In this document: in pieces, positions 17,382 to 26,686 of the stretch
Position numbering within the stretch: the stretch's first letter is position 1
Layout: each line of letters opens with the position of its first letter
From: JAJISK01 sp046759185
Lineage (GTDB): Archaea > Thermoplasmatota > Thermoplasmata > RBG-16-68-12 > JAJISG01
Length of the DNA: 64,000 bases
Reading direction: 5' to 3'
NCBI GenBank assembly: GCA_046759185.1
Contig: JBHIBO010000004.1
Span: 12,289 to 76,288, forward strand
Translations under genes and position numbers: made by a program
Notes under the pieces: model-generated
The model's input: the letters and a program-made list of their open reading frames with translations, nothing else
Told to the model about the DNA's origin: nothing
Databases searched by the model: none

Positions 17382-18914
17382 TCAACGTGCCACGTTTAGG
17401 ACGATGGCATCGTAGCCGGAGGCCCCGTTGGGGAAGGGAGCTGCGGGCGTGGGCTCCTGGGGTCGGCCCTCTCCGTCGACCAGGCGGGCCAGGATCCGGA
17501 AGGAGCCACCGGCCGGTGGATTCCAGTCGAAGGTCCACAAGACCCAGGTCAGCTGGGAGAGGGGAGGTGTTCGGAGGGTCGCGGGGGACCACGATGCGCC
17601 CCCGTCCGTGCTCACCTCGACCCGGGAGACCCCTTTCGTCCCCGCGAAGGCCACGCCCCCGAGGGCAACGGGCGGGGTGACCACCGCATCTGGACGCGGC
17701 GTCGCGATGATGACTTTGGGCCGAATCTCCCCCTGGTTCGTCCAGCCCTTGCGCTGCCAAAATCCCAGGAACTCCCCCTCGACGAGGGAGATGCGGGTCA
17801 GCCACTTGGCAGAGAACATGCCGTACAGGTCCGGGACCACCACACGGGCCGGAAACCCGTGGTTCGGTGGCAGGGCGACACCGTTCATCCCGAGGGCGAC
17901 GAGCGTGGTGGCCTCCTCGGCCTTGGCCCGGGGGATGGCCACAGTGTACTCGTCGGCGCACGTGAAGGCGACCCAATCGGCCTTGGCGTCAGGGTCGGCA
18001 TCCTCCAGGAGGGCCGCCAGACGCACCCCCTCCCAGCGCGCCGTGCTGATGAGGTCGCCTCCGATCTCGTTGCTCACACACTCGAGGGTGATGGTTTCAA
18101 CGGCCTGGGCCCGGGCCTGCAGGTCCGCGTACGTGTAGCTACGCGGTGTGGCGACGAGGCCCTCGACCACCAACCGCCAGGACGCCTGGTCGACGACGGG
18201 GTCGGCGACGTTTTTCGTGACGACGTAGAACTCCCCCGTGGGCGTCACCTCCTTCTCCACCATCTCCCCCACAGAGCCGAAGGTGAGGCGCCGTCGGCCC
18301 CCAAACAGGCTTCCCAAGCCCACGAAGGCCAGGGCCGCCACGGCGACGGCCGCCGCCACGCCGGCGACAAACTGCCGCCGGGAGAACCGGAACCCCTCGG
18401 GGTGGCGGGCTCCCACCTCCACCAGGAAGTAGTCGAGGACGGCTGCGTAGATCCACCCCGCGATGAGCTGGCTGAAGACGGACGGGCCCACCCCGACGGC
18501 GGTGCCGCTCCCTAGGATGCCCCCTCCCAAGAGGGGAAGCGCCATCAGGAGGACCGCGGCCGCGTAGCCGAAGGCGAACACAGCGATGGCGATCCATCGC
18601 CGTCGGAGCCGGGTCCCGAGCCAGGGGAAGGGCAGCGCGAAGAGCCCCGAGACCACCAAGGTAAGGAGGAGGGCGACCACCAGGCCGAGTGCCTTGGCGC
18701 CTTCTCCCATGGTCTGAATGAAGAAGGACTCGATGGAGCCGGGAATCGCATCGACCACGAAGTCCAGGGCCACTTCGGGGAGAAAGACGCCCAGGCCCAG
18801 AAGCCACAAGACGTACGTGACGGCAAGCGCACCAGCCCCCGCTACGAGGCCGGCCCCGAAGCGTCCCCAAGGAAGGCCTCGGATCCAGGCACCCAGGCCC
18901 TGACGGGGCCCCAT
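17382..18914 (-). CDS. Membrane-fused sulfite oxidase-family molybdoenzyme
   Basis: The 510-residue protein joins about 170 residues with four hydrophobic helices to a segment FSRRQFVAGVAAAVAVAALA that looks like an internal Tat-type anchor, then a sulfite-oxidase-family catalytic domain. The latter has TITLECVSNEIGGDLI, whose Cys would ligate molybdenum, PPNHGFPARVVVPDLYGM, and a C-terminal Ig-like dimer domain (GVSRVEVSTDGGASW). Probably it oxidises or reduces a small substrate outside the membrane, taking up molybdopterin. A TATA-like GTTATAGC is 26 bases upstream. Sulfite or a YedY-type substrate are both possible; no haem domain is present. Confidence 0.85.
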   Translation of the reverse strand: MGPRQGLGAWIRGLPWGRFGAGLVAGAGALAVTYVLWLLGLGVFLPEVALDFVVDAIPGSIESFFIQTMGEGAKALGLVVALLLTLVVSGLFALPFPWLGTRLRRRWIAIAVFAFGYAAAVLLMALPLLGGGILGSGTAVGVGPSVFSQLIAGWIYAAVLDYFLVEVGARHPEGFRFSRRQFVAGVAAAVAVAALAFVGLGSLFGGRRRLTFGSVGEMVEKEVTPTGEFYVVTKNVADPVVDQASWRLVVEGLVATPRSYTYADLQARAQAVETITLECVSNEIGGDLISTARWEGVRLAALLEDADPDAKADWVAFTCADEYTVAIPRAKAEEATTLVALGMNGVALPPNHGFPARVVVPDLYGMFSAKWLTRISLVEGEFLGFWQRKGWTNQGEIRPKVIIATPRPDAVVTPPVALGGVAFAGTKGVSRVEVSTDGGASWSPATLRTPPLSQLTWVLWTFDWNPPAGGSFRILARLVDGEGRPQEPTPAAPFPNGASGYDAIVLNVAR

Positions 18915-18935
18915 TGTCCACGAAAGGAACCTGGG

Positions 18936-18943
18936 CTATAACG
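18936..18943 (-). promoter_or_regulatory. TATA-like box of molybdoenzyme gene
   Basis: GTTATAGC on the minus strand lies about 26 bases before the ATG at 18914. Confidence 0.45.
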
Positions 18944-19005
18944 TCTTTCGGCCTTGAAGGACGAGGGTGTGAAACCTTTTCAGGAGGGGCGGACGTCGTG
19001 AGCTC

Positions 19006-19185
19006 ATGCGCCCCATTCTCGTCGTCCTCGGGGCTCTGACTCTGATCATGGGCATCGTGTTCGCCCTGCAAGGGGCCGGCCTCGTCCCGACGACGTTCAT
19101 GACCGGGCCGACGTGGATCGCCATCGGATCGGGGGTCGCCGTCCTCGGCGTGGCGCTCACGGTCCTCGGGGCCCGGACCGGCTGA
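19006..19185 (+). CDS. 59-residue two-helix membrane protein
   Basis: A short gene starting MRPILVVLGALTLIMGIVFA with GGAGG about 20 bases upstream, two transmembrane helices (about 4-23 and 36-56) and a Gly/Thr-rich loop. It ends with TGA at 19183. Two-helix proteins of this type (similar to DUF3185-like proteins) are common in archaea. It is divergent from the molybdoenzyme gene and points toward the DUF420-like gene. Confidence 0.6.
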   Translation: MRPILVVLGALTLIMGIVFALQGAGLVPTTFMTGPTWIAIGSGVAVLGVALTVLGARTG

Positions 19186-19274
19186 CAACGTCGGTGTGGC
19201 CGGATCTTCGCCGCCGCGAAAGCCCTGGCCACGCAAGGCTCATCCTTTTGGCCCCACGGAACCTCCCACCGCTC

Positions 19275-19877
19275 ATGCCCTCGGTGGGGGAGTCCCACTC
19301 TTCAAGGGAGTCGGGCCTCCAGTTTCCTCGGAGCGTCAGAGAGCACCCGGGGGCGTGGGCGGGCCTCGTTAGCGGAGTCGTCTACCTCACCCTCGGAGTC
19401 CTCCTCCTGGTGCCGCGAGGCTCCCCTCCCGCCCCCGAACTCGGTCCGCCGCTCTCCGTGCTGACGGCCATTGCCAACGCGCTGACGTTCTCCTTCCTAG
19501 CCGTGGGATGGGTGGCCATCCGGGCGGGGAACCGGCTTCGCCACCGGACCTTCATGGAGCTCGCCTTCGTCTCCATCGTCTCCTTCTTGGCCTTGTACGT
19601 GACCCGCCAGTCCCTTTCGGGCACCCTCGCCTTCGGAGGACCCGAGGCGCTGCTCCTGGGGGTGTACCTGCCCCTCCTGATCCTCCATCTGGCCATCTCC
19701 GCCGCTACCGTTCCCCCCGTCATCTACAACTTTCTCGTCGGATTGAGTCGGCCCTTGAACCGCGTGGGGGCAACCCTCCACCCGCGTGTCGGTCGGATCA
19801 TCGTACCCTTGTGGATGGCCAGCTCGCTCATGGGGCTCCTGGTCTTCGCCCTCCTTCGCCTTTACCCCGTCGCCTAG
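19275..19877 (+). CDS. DUF420-like membrane protein
   Basis: The 200-residue protein has five to six helices and the family features NRLRHRTFMELAFVSIVSFL followed by a YVTRQSL segment, then YLPLLILHLAISAATVPPVI, where conserved His residues sit in the helices. DUF420 members (YozB type) are often near haem-copper oxidase or cytochrome-assembly genes; none is seen here. The ATG at 19275 gives a conventional N-terminus; the frame extends upstream over the preceding small gene but without support. Confidence 0.7.
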   Translation: MPSVGESHSSRESGLQFPRSVREHPGAWAGLVSGVVYLTLGVLLLVPRGSPPAPELGPPLSVLTAIANALTFSFLAVGWVAIRAGNRLRHRTFMELAFVSIVSFLALYVTRQSLSGTLAFGGPEALLLGVYLPLLILHLAISAATVPPVIYNFLVGLSRPLNRVGATLHPRVGRIIVPLWMASSLMGLLVFALLRLYPVA

Positions 19878-19935
19878 GCCACCGAGGCCCGACAACCTTT
19901 ATTCTCGGGGGGCCTCCGAGACCCGGGCAGGCCTC

Positions 19936-20451
19936 ATGCGTTCAGGTGAGATTGTCTCCATCCACGTCGCCCCGGAGGCCGAGGCGAAGATGCGGTCCCT
20001 AAGCGAGGTCCGGGCCGTGGCGGGACGTGGCCTTGAGGGGGACCGTTACTTCCACAAGAAGGGCTTCTACTCCCAACGGCAGGACCCCGACCGCCAGCTC
20101 ACGCTCATTGAGAGGGAAGCCCTCGATGCCCTCGAACGGGATTACGACACGGATCTCGATCCTGGGGACGCGCGACGCAACCTTGTCACACGAGGAGTTC
20201 CCTTGAATCACTTCGTGGGACGCATCTTCCGGGTGGGGAAGGTTCAGCTTCGCGGACTCCGGCTCTGCGAACCGTGCCGCCACCTCGCGGGGCTGGTTCA
20301 CAAAGACGTGGTGCCCGGGCTCGTCCATCGCGGGGGGCTTCGGGCAGAGATCCTGACGACCGGGATTCTCCGCGTCGGCGACGTCCTGGAGGAGGCCTCG
20401 GATCCTAAGGAGACGAGACCGGCTGAGCCCCATCCCGGAGACGTGCGATAA
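19936..20451 (+). CDS. MOSC domain protein
   Basis: The 171-residue protein shows the MOSC pattern: GRGLEGDRYFHKKGFYS, QLTLIEREALDAL, NLVTRGVPLNHFVGRIFRVG and the conserved cysteine region LCEPCRHLAGL. MOSC proteins transfer sulfur to the molybdenum cofactor or act on N-hydroxylated compounds. Its position 1 kb from a molybdoenzyme gene makes a cofactor role reasonable. TATA-like CCTTTATT lies at 19896-19903. Confidence 0.85.
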   Translation: MRSGEIVSIHVAPEAEAKMRSLSEVRAVAGRGLEGDRYFHKKGFYSQRQDPDRQLTLIEREALDALERDYDTDLDPGDARRNLVTRGVPLNHFVGRIFRVGKVQLRGLRLCEPCRHLAGLVHKDVVPGLVHRGGLRAEILTTGILRVGDVLEEASDPKETRPAEPHPGDVR

Positions 20452-20462
20452 AAGGCTTATAG
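20451..20462 (+). promoter_or_regulatory. TATA-like box of membrane-anchored gene at 20493
   Basis: AAAAGGCTTATA lies about 30 bases before the ATG, overlapping the end of the MOSC gene. Confidence 0.45.
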
Positions 20463-20492
20463 CAGGGTCCCCGTGGGACCGCGAGGCCTAAG

Positions 20493-21029
20493 ATGTCGCG
20501 GGGAGGCCGGATTATGATCATTGGAGGTGTGGTCCTCCTCGTTGGAATCGGCCTTTTTGCATTTGGGTTTGCCAGCCTGATCTCCGGCTTCACGCCTCAA
20601 CCGACGACCCTCTCCGCGGGTGCCTACCTGAACCGGACCACTGACGCGCAGGCCGTCGGCTCGGTCATCACGTACCTCGTGGAAATCCAGGGTTTCTCCG
20701 CCGGCGACGAGGTGACCGTCTTCGTTCAGCTCCCCGCTGGCGGGGAGGCACAGCGGACGACGCTGAACACCACGGGCGCCTTGACCCAGTTTTACATCAC
20801 GACGGAAGCCGGCGCCCACGCCATTGTGATTCAGAACACGGGTTCGCTAAGCGTGGATATCTCCTCCGCGGCGGCCGCCATCGACGGGACGGCCTTGACC
20901 CTCGTCTCTATCGGCACCTACGCCGGGATCGCTGGGTTCATCGTCCTGATCGTCGGGCTCATTCTCTGGAACGTAGACCGGCGGAGACGACCCAGGCCAA
21001 CCATGGAGATGCCCCCGCCACCCTCATAG
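20493..21029 (+). CDS. Double-anchored extracytoplasmic protein
   Basis: The 178-residue protein has an N-terminal helix (about 8-30), a 110-residue outside domain of beta-type sequence rich in Thr, Ala and Gly, and a C-terminal helix (about 140-160) with an Arg-rich cytoplasmic tail and Pro-rich end. The same layout recurs at 31000. No family recognised. A TATA-like box 30 bases upstream suggests a nearly leaderless mRNA. Confidence 0.7.
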   Translation: MSRGGRIMIIGGVVLLVGIGLFAFGFASLISGFTPQPTTLSAGAYLNRTTDAQAVGSVITYLVEIQGFSAGDEVTVFVQLPAGGEAQRTTLNTTGALTQFYITTEAGAHAIVIQNTGSLSVDISSAAAAIDGTALTLVSIGTYAGIAGFIVLIVGLILWNVDRRRRPRPTMEMPPPPS

Positions 21030-21213
21030 GCCCCCCCTTAGGCTGGCCCTACTGCGCTACCAGGGCTTCAGGAATCGCGGAGGTTCAGGTAGGGTCCTGG
21101 CAGACGGCCTGCCTGGGCAACCTTCCTGGCGACTTCTCGGAGGGTGTATGACGAGCCGCCGCCCGGCCGACGGGCGAGTCGACCTATTAAGGGCGGCCTC
21201 CCGTTGGGCTTCC

Positions 21214-23163
21214 ATGGCCCGGAAGGCGCCCCTGGACCCCCAGGTCTTCAATCGCCTAACCTTTGTGTCGGACCCGGAAGTCTCCCCCGATGGGCAGGCC
21301 GTGGTCTTCGTCGTCACCCGGCCCAAGCGAGGTAAGAAGAACAAGGAGTACACCGCCAACCTGTGGATCTGGCGAGACGGTCGGCCCCGGGCCCTCACCC
21401 ATCGGTCGGGGCGCTGCGGCAGCCCCCGCTGGTCTCCGGACGGCCGCCAGCTGGCCTTCGTGTACGGCACCAAGGAGCGCGTCCGCCTGGAGGTGCTTCC
21501 GGTGGAAGGCGGGGAGGCCCGGCCGCTCTACGCCTTCGAGAAGAAGAAGCGACTGGGGGCCTTCGAGGGATTGACCTGGCACCCCTCCGGTCGTCAACTC
21601 CTTTTCGCCTCTCGGACGAAGGAGGTCAAGGAGGAGGATAGCGACGTGAAGGTCGTGGACCGGCTCTTCTACAAGCTCAACGACATGGGCTTCTTCCACG
21701 ACCGGTGGAGGCACGTGTACAGCCTCGGGCTTCGGGCTAGACGGCCGAAGCAGGTGACCAAAGGCGGCTTCGACGTCACGGGCTTCGACGTGTCCCCGGA
21801 CGGCAAGCAGGTCGCCTTCGGGGCCAACACGGCGCCGGACGCGGACTACACCTTCGTCAAGGACCTCCACGTGGTCCCCGTGAGCGGGGGGAGGGCCCAG
21901 CGTGTCACCTCGGGCCAGGGCCCCATCGGGCCGGTGCGGTGGTCGCCCGATGGAAAACAGGTGGCGTTTGTCGGCCATGATCTCCGACGGAGGTTGGCGA
22001 CGAACATGGGCGTGTGGCTCACCGATCTCGACGGAGTCACGAGGCAACTCACCGCCGACTTCGATCGCTCCGTGGGGAACGCCCTGAACAGCGACACCCG
22101 GGCCCACAGCGTGGAGCTTCCCCTGCTGTGGACGCCCGATGGAGACGCCCTCACCTTCGGGGCCACGGACGGCGCGGCCTGTCACCTCTATCGGACAGGC
22201 CTGGACGGGCGTGTGGAGGCCCTGACGAAGGGGGACATGAGCTTGGAGGGCTACAGCTTCTCCGCCGATCACGGGGTGCTGGCGTACACCGCCATGACCG
22301 CCACGACCCTCGCCGATGTCTTCGTGAGTCGGGACGGGAGTGAACGCAGGATCACCCGATTCAACGACCGGTTGCTGGGTCGGATGAAGCTACGGCAACC
22401 CCAGGAGTTCCAGTTTCAGGCCAGCGATGGACAAACCATCGAGGGATGGTTCCTCCGAGGCGGTCGGGGTCGTCGACCCATCGTCCTGGAGATCCACGGC
22501 GGGCCCCGGACGACCTACGGCCATGCCTTCGAGCTGGAGTTCCACCTCCTGGCGGCCCGCGGTTTCCACGTCGTGTACACGAACCCCCGGGGCTCCCAGG
22601 GGTACGGCGAGGACTTCTCGTCGTGGATCGTGGGGGACTACGGGGCTCGAGACTACCAGGACCTCATGGAGGCGATGGACTACGCCGTCGACCGGGGCTG
22701 GGCGGATCCGGAGCGGGTGGGGGTGACGGGAGGCTCATACGGTGGTCTCATGACGAATTGGATCGTCACACAGACGGGCCGGTTCGCCGCGGCCGTGACG
22801 CAGCGCTCCATCAGCAACTGGCAGTCCTTCTTCGGGACGAGCGATATCGGCTACTTCTTCGGGGAGGAGGAGATGGAGGCCCTCCCGTGGGATGACCCCG
22901 CGAAGTTTGCAGAGAAGTCCCCCATCACCCACGTGACCCACGTGACGACGCCCCTCCTCATCATTCACAGCGAGCAGGACTTTCGATGTCCCATGGAGCA
23001 AGCCGAGCAGTTCTACGTCGCCCTCAAGCGCCTCCGGAAGGAGGTGGAACTCGCGCGCTTTCCGGACGAGAGCCACGAGCTCTCCCGGTCGGGCCAGCCA
23101 CGCCACCGCATCGAACGGCTGGAACGCATCCTAGGTTGGATGGAGGAGCATCTGAAGGCGTAG
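21214..23163 (+). CDS. S9 family serine peptidase (prolyl oligopeptidase/acylaminoacyl peptidase type)
   Basis: The 649-residue protein has an N-terminal beta-propeller of TolB-like repeats (SRSPDGRQLAFV-type motifs such as RWSPDGKQVAFVG) and a C-terminal alpha/beta hydrolase. The nucleophile is in GVTGGSYGGLMTNW, the Asp in HSEQDFRCPMEQAEQFY and the His in PDESHELSRSG. Such enzymes cleave short peptides after Pro or remove acylated residues in the cytoplasm. The start at 21214 follows a TATA-like CTATTAAG by about 27 bases; the frame is open from 21148. It ends 8 bases from the convergent S9 gene. Confidence 0.92.
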   Translation: MARKAPLDPQVFNRLTFVSDPEVSPDGQAVVFVVTRPKRGKKNKEYTANLWIWRDGRPRALTHRSGRCGSPRWSPDGRQLAFVYGTKERVRLEVLPVEGGEARPLYAFEKKKRLGAFEGLTWHPSGRQLLFASRTKEVKEEDSDVKVVDRLFYKLNDMGFFHDRWRHVYSLGLRARRPKQVTKGGFDVTGFDVSPDGKQVAFGANTAPDADYTFVKDLHVVPVSGGRAQRVTSGQGPIGPVRWSPDGKQVAFVGHDLRRRLATNMGVWLTDLDGVTRQLTADFDRSVGNALNSDTRAHSVELPLLWTPDGDALTFGATDGAACHLYRTGLDGRVEALTKGDMSLEGYSFSADHGVLAYTAMTATTLADVFVSRDGSERRITRFNDRLLGRMKLRQPQEFQFQASDGQTIEGWFLRGGRGRRPIVLEIHGGPRTTYGHAFELEFHLLAARGFHVVYTNPRGSQGYGEDFSSWIVGDYGARDYQDLMEAMDYAVDRGWADPERVGVTGGSYGGLMTNWIVTQTGRFAAAVTQRSISNWQSFFGTSDIGYFFGEEEMEALPWDDPAKFAEKSPITHVTHVTTPLLIIHSEQDFRCPMEQAEQFYVALKRLRKEVELARFPDESHELSRSGQPRHRIERLERILGWMEEHLKA

Positions 23164-23171
23164 GCCTCCCG

Positions 23172-25022
23172 CTAGGCAAGGGACGCGTCGAAGAAGTCGG
23201 CCAGCCGGGGGTAGAGGACCTTCTGGTTCTCGATCTGGAGGATGCCATGACCCTCGTCCTCGAAGACGAGTTTGTCATAGGACACGTCCGCCTCCTCCAG
23301 CCGGGCCTCCACCTCCCGCACGTTCGCCGGCGTGACGTTCGGGTCCTGCTGTCCCTGGACGATGAGCAGCTTGCCTCGGATGTCCTGGACGAAGTGGATG
23401 GGCGACCGCTCCCGATACTTCGCGGGGACCTCCGTCGGTGAACCGCCCATCATCTCCTCCGAGTACGGACGGAGATCGGGTCGCGTCGTCTCGTAGTCCA
23501 CTACGAGGTCGGTCATTCCGCAGACGGGGGCGGCGGCAGCTATCTCGTCCGGGGAGAAGTGGGTGATGGCCCACCAGCTGGAGTAACCTCCGTAGCTCGT
23601 CCCTGTGATCCCCACGGCCCCGGAACGGGCGATGTCGCCTCCGATGAGGGCTCGGATGCCAGCCCGGATGTCCCCCTGTTCACGGCCCCCCCAGCCGTCC
23701 TCGCGGATCAGCTCTCGGAAGCGAACGCCGTAGCCGGTGGAGCCCCGATAGTTGGGATCGAAGACCGTGAACCCTCGGGAGGTCAGATACTGAATCTGGG
23801 GATTCAGGAGGTCGCGGGAGTGGGAGGTGGGTCCGCCGTGGACGTACACGATGGTCTTCCCGTTGGACGCCTCGGGGCGGTAGAGCCAGCCGTGGAGGTG
23901 CAGGCCGTCCTCGCCGGTCCAGCGATACTCCTCCGCGGGCGTCAGGTCCTCCCGCCGGACCCTGCTGAAGGACAAGACATCGGTCAGGTTGCGGAGATGA
24001 TCGGGGTCGCCGCCAGTGAGGTGGAAAGCGACGACGTCGGCGGGGTCTGTCGAACTGTAGTGGAGTCCGGCCCATTCACCCCCCCGGAGTGGGCCGATGG
24101 GTGTCAGCGTGCCCCGGGAAGATGCCACCAGACGTTCCTCCCCCTTGCGTAGATCATGGAGGAAGGCACGGTCCTTGGCCTCGTGGGTCTCCTGCATGAC
24201 CAAGTGCTCGCGGGGAAGTGGACTCCAGATGGCCTCGACGTTCCGCGGATCCTCGGAAGGTTGGAGAATCCACTCAGTCGTCTCGTTTGCCGGATCGAAG
24301 AGGCCGACGCTCCCCCGGTCTTGTCGTTGCCCCTCCAAGGAGTCTGTTAGGAAGGCGACGCGGCCGTCGTAGGTCCACGTGGCAGAGACGTCCGCCTCGT
24401 CCCCGAAGTTCAGCACCTCCCGGTCGTCCGCGCCGTCGAGGCCCACAATCCAGTACTGGGTGCCCGCGGGATGGCGATCCTTCCGGTTGTAGAGCACCCA
24501 GCGGCCATCCGGGCTGAGGGTGGGGTAGACATTGCCGCGCTTCTCGGGGGCCGCAAGGACCGCACGCGTCCCCGTCGCAACCTCATGGGCGATCACGCGG
24601 AAGGTTTCCAGCTCTTGGTTCCCCTCAAAGTCGTAGTTGGCGGCATAGACCAGAACGTCGCCACCGGGGTCAAACTCCCCGCCTCGGAGGTAGAAAGCGG
24701 GTTCCGGCTCCGTTAACGGCTGCATGTTTCCGGGCTCCTCCAGGGAGACCTCGTAGAGGGTCTGCCGCTCGTTACCGCCCTTGTCCTCGGCCACGAGAAC
24801 GGAGCGGGAATCCGGGGCCCAGTTCTTCAGGACCGTCCTCTCCGGCGTGTTGGTCAGGGCCTGAAGCGACCCGTCGCCATCCAGCGGCAGATCAAAGACG
24901 TCCACGCTGGGGTGCAGGCGATGGATGTTCAGGGCAAGGTGCTGCCGGTCGGGGGAGACGCGGGCCCAGAAGATGGTGGGCAGGGACATCAGTGCGTCAA
25001 GGTCCAGGGTCCTCCCCTGCAT
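23172..25022 (-). CDS. S9 family serine peptidase, second copy
   Basis: The 616-residue protein again has a propeller (TLSPDGRWVLYNRKDRH, WAPDSRSVLVAED) and a hydrolase domain with GITGTSYGGYSSWW, Asp in QGQQDPNVTPAN and His in FEDEGHGILQ. It is clearly diverged from the neighbour and tail to tail with it. Start 25022 (MQGRTLDLDALMSLPTIFWA) matches the family; the frame is open to 25154 but that overlaps the divergent gene. Function as for the first copy. Confidence 0.9.
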   Translation of the reverse strand: MQGRTLDLDALMSLPTIFWARVSPDRQHLALNIHRLHPSVDVFDLPLDGDGSLQALTNTPERTVLKNWAPDSRSVLVAEDKGGNERQTLYEVSLEEPGNMQPLTEPEPAFYLRGGEFDPGGDVLVYAANYDFEGNQELETFRVIAHEVATGTRAVLAAPEKRGNVYPTLSPDGRWVLYNRKDRHPAGTQYWIVGLDGADDREVLNFGDEADVSATWTYDGRVAFLTDSLEGQRQDRGSVGLFDPANETTEWILQPSEDPRNVEAIWSPLPREHLVMQETHEAKDRAFLHDLRKGEERLVASSRGTLTPIGPLRGGEWAGLHYSSTDPADVVAFHLTGGDPDHLRNLTDVLSFSRVRREDLTPAEEYRWTGEDGLHLHGWLYRPEASNGKTIVYVHGGPTSHSRDLLNPQIQYLTSRGFTVFDPNYRGSTGYGVRFRELIREDGWGGREQGDIRAGIRALIGGDIARSGAVGITGTSYGGYSSWWAITHFSPDEIAAAAPVCGMTDLVVDYETTRPDLRPYSEEMMGGSPTEVPAKYRERSPIHFVQDIRGKLLIVQGQQDPNVTPANVREVEARLEEADVSYDKLVFEDEGHGILQIENQKVLYPRLADFFDASLA

Positions 25023-25153
25023 GGCCGAGAGAGGCCGCGATATCCAAAGAAGCTTTGGCGCGAGGGGGGAGCGTGGGTTTAATATCTGGGCACTCCCTCC
25101 ATCGGAGCAACGCCCCCCGGAGCGCGAGTTCGGGAGGTCACTGGGGGAAGGCA

Positions 25154-25639
25154 TTGCCAGAAGAAAGTGAGGATTCGGATCCCTGGGCCCTCCTGCGCCC
25201 CCTCGTGGGGACGTGGGAGGGGACGGGTGGTGGTCTGCCTGGGGAAGGAACGGAGGAGATGGACTGTGAGTTCGTGCTCCAGGACAAGTTCCTCCGTATC
25301 CGGAACCGGTCGCGGTACGAACCCCAAGAGAAGAACCCAGAGGGGGAGGTCCACGAGGATTGGGGCATCATCAGCCGCGACACGAACCGCGACACCTTCG
25401 TTCTCCGGGAGTTCCACGTCGAGGGGTATGTGAACCAATACGCCCTCGACCACGTGTCTGAGGACGGGAACACCCTCGTGTTTCTCACGGAGAGCCTCGA
25501 GAACGTTCCCGACGACTGGCGAGGGCGAGAAACCTTCCGCTTCATTGGGACCGATGAATTCAAGAACACCTTCGAGCTCGCTCGGCCCGGTGAGGACTTC
25601 AAGGTGTACGTGGAGACACGGCTGCGTAGGAGAGCGTAG
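25154..25639 (+). CDS. Beta-barrel protein, THAP4/nitrobindin or DUF1579-like
   Basis: The 161-residue protein begins with a charged leader then DPWALLRPLVGTWEGTGGG, the entry strand typical of small lipocalin-like beta-barrels (haem-binding nitrobindin or DUF1579 groups), followed by alternating strands. The TTG start at 25154 follows GGGGGAAGG closely. A haem-ligand His cannot be assigned with certainty. It is divergent from the S9 gene at 25022, with overlapping upstream frames. Confidence 0.65.
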   Translation: MPEESEDSDPWALLRPLVGTWEGTGGGLPGEGTEEMDCEFVLQDKFLRIRNRSRYEPQEKNPEGEVHEDWGIISRDTNRDTFVLREFHVEGYVNQYALDHVSEDGNTLVFLTESLENVPDDWRGRETFRFIGTDEFKNTFELARPGEDFKVYVETRLRRRA

Positions 25640-25668
25640 AGCGCGACCTCTTCCGCTGACGGCCGGGC

Positions 25669-26613
25669 CTAGAAGTAGGGCTCTTGGCCCAGATACTTGA
25701 GCCCTGAGTCCACGAGAACCGTCACCACTCGATGGCCCGGTCCGAGCTCATGGGCCACCTCTTGCGCGGCGAAGACATTCGCTCCGGAGGAGATGCCCCC
25801 GAAAACGCCCGCCTTGGCGGCCAGGAGGCGCGCTGTCTCGTTCGCGTCCTCGTTCGCCACGGACAGGATCTCGTCCACCAGGTCCATGCGCATGATCTTC
25901 GGCACGAAGCCCGGTCCGATCCCTTCGATCCGGTGGGGTCCCACAGGCCCTCCCGAAAGGTTCTTGTGCGTGGCGGGCTGCACGGCCACACACTTCGGGG
26001 GGTCGTCCTCCTGTTTGAAGACTTCCACGTTCCCGGAGAAGCAGCCTCCCGTGCCAGCTACGGTGACGAACGCGTCCAGGTGTCCTGGTAGGTTTCGGAG
26101 GATTTCCTCCGCCATGGCATGGTAGGCGCGGCGGTTATCGACGTTGTTAAACTGGTCCGTCCAGAAGGTGCCGGGTTCCTGGGCGAGTTCCCCCGCTCTA
26201 TCGATCATGGCTCGGATGAGCTCGGCCGTGATCTCGCGATTCTCGCTCGGAATGATGTCCAGGGTGGCACCGAACGCCCGCATCGTTCTCAGCTTCTCCT
26301 CGGCAAAGGCGTCCGAGGAGACGAGGTGGGCACTGTATCCCTTGGCCGCGCACACCATGGCCAGGGAGCTTCCCGTACTCCCCCCGGTGTACTCCACGAC
26401 GCGGCCGCCCGGTGGGAGGTCGCCACGCTTTGCCGCACCTTCCACCATGGAGAGGGCCATGCGATCCTTCATGCTCCCTGTGGGGTTCGCACCTTCCCAC
26501 TTCGCCCAGATTTCGGCATCCTCCTCTTCGGCCGGGCTCGGCAATCGAATTAGGGGCGTGTCGCCAATGGATCCAAGGACGCCGGGCGAGGACATGGCAA
26601 TCTCGGGGTCCAT
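25669..26613 (-). CDS. Cysteine synthase-family PLP enzyme
   Basis: The 314-residue protein has the fold-type II pattern: IGDTPLIRLPSP, the PLP lysine in GANPTGSMKDRMA, and the phosphate-binding turns TGGSTGSSLA and AGTGGCFSGN. It ends with a putative active-site SSGAN segment. O-acetylserine sulfhydrylase or a related beta-replacement enzyme is likely, making cysteine. Start 26613 or 26595 (MSSPGVLGSIGDTPLIRLPS); a TATA-like box about 30 bases before 26595 favours the shorter form slightly. No serine acetyltransferase adjacent. Confidence 0.85.
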   Translation of the reverse strand: MDPEIAMSSPGVLGSIGDTPLIRLPSPAEEEDAEIWAKWEGANPTGSMKDRMALSMVEGAAKRGDLPPGGRVVEYTGGSTGSSLAMVCAAKGYSAHLVSSDAFAEEKLRTMRAFGATLDIIPSENREITAELIRAMIDRAGELAQEPGTFWTDQFNNVDNRRAYHAMAEEILRNLPGHLDAFVTVAGTGGCFSGNVEVFKQEDDPPKCVAVQPATHKNLSGGPVGPHRIEGIGPGFVPKIMRMDLVDEILSVANEDANETARLLAAKAGVFGGISSGANVFAAQEVAHELGPGHRVVTVLVDSGLKYLGQEPYF

Positions 26614-26686
26614 CCGGACGGGCCCTAAAGGCCTATCGTGTGGGCCTTATGGACCTTAGTTTCAGAGATCTCCCACCGCAAGCCGG

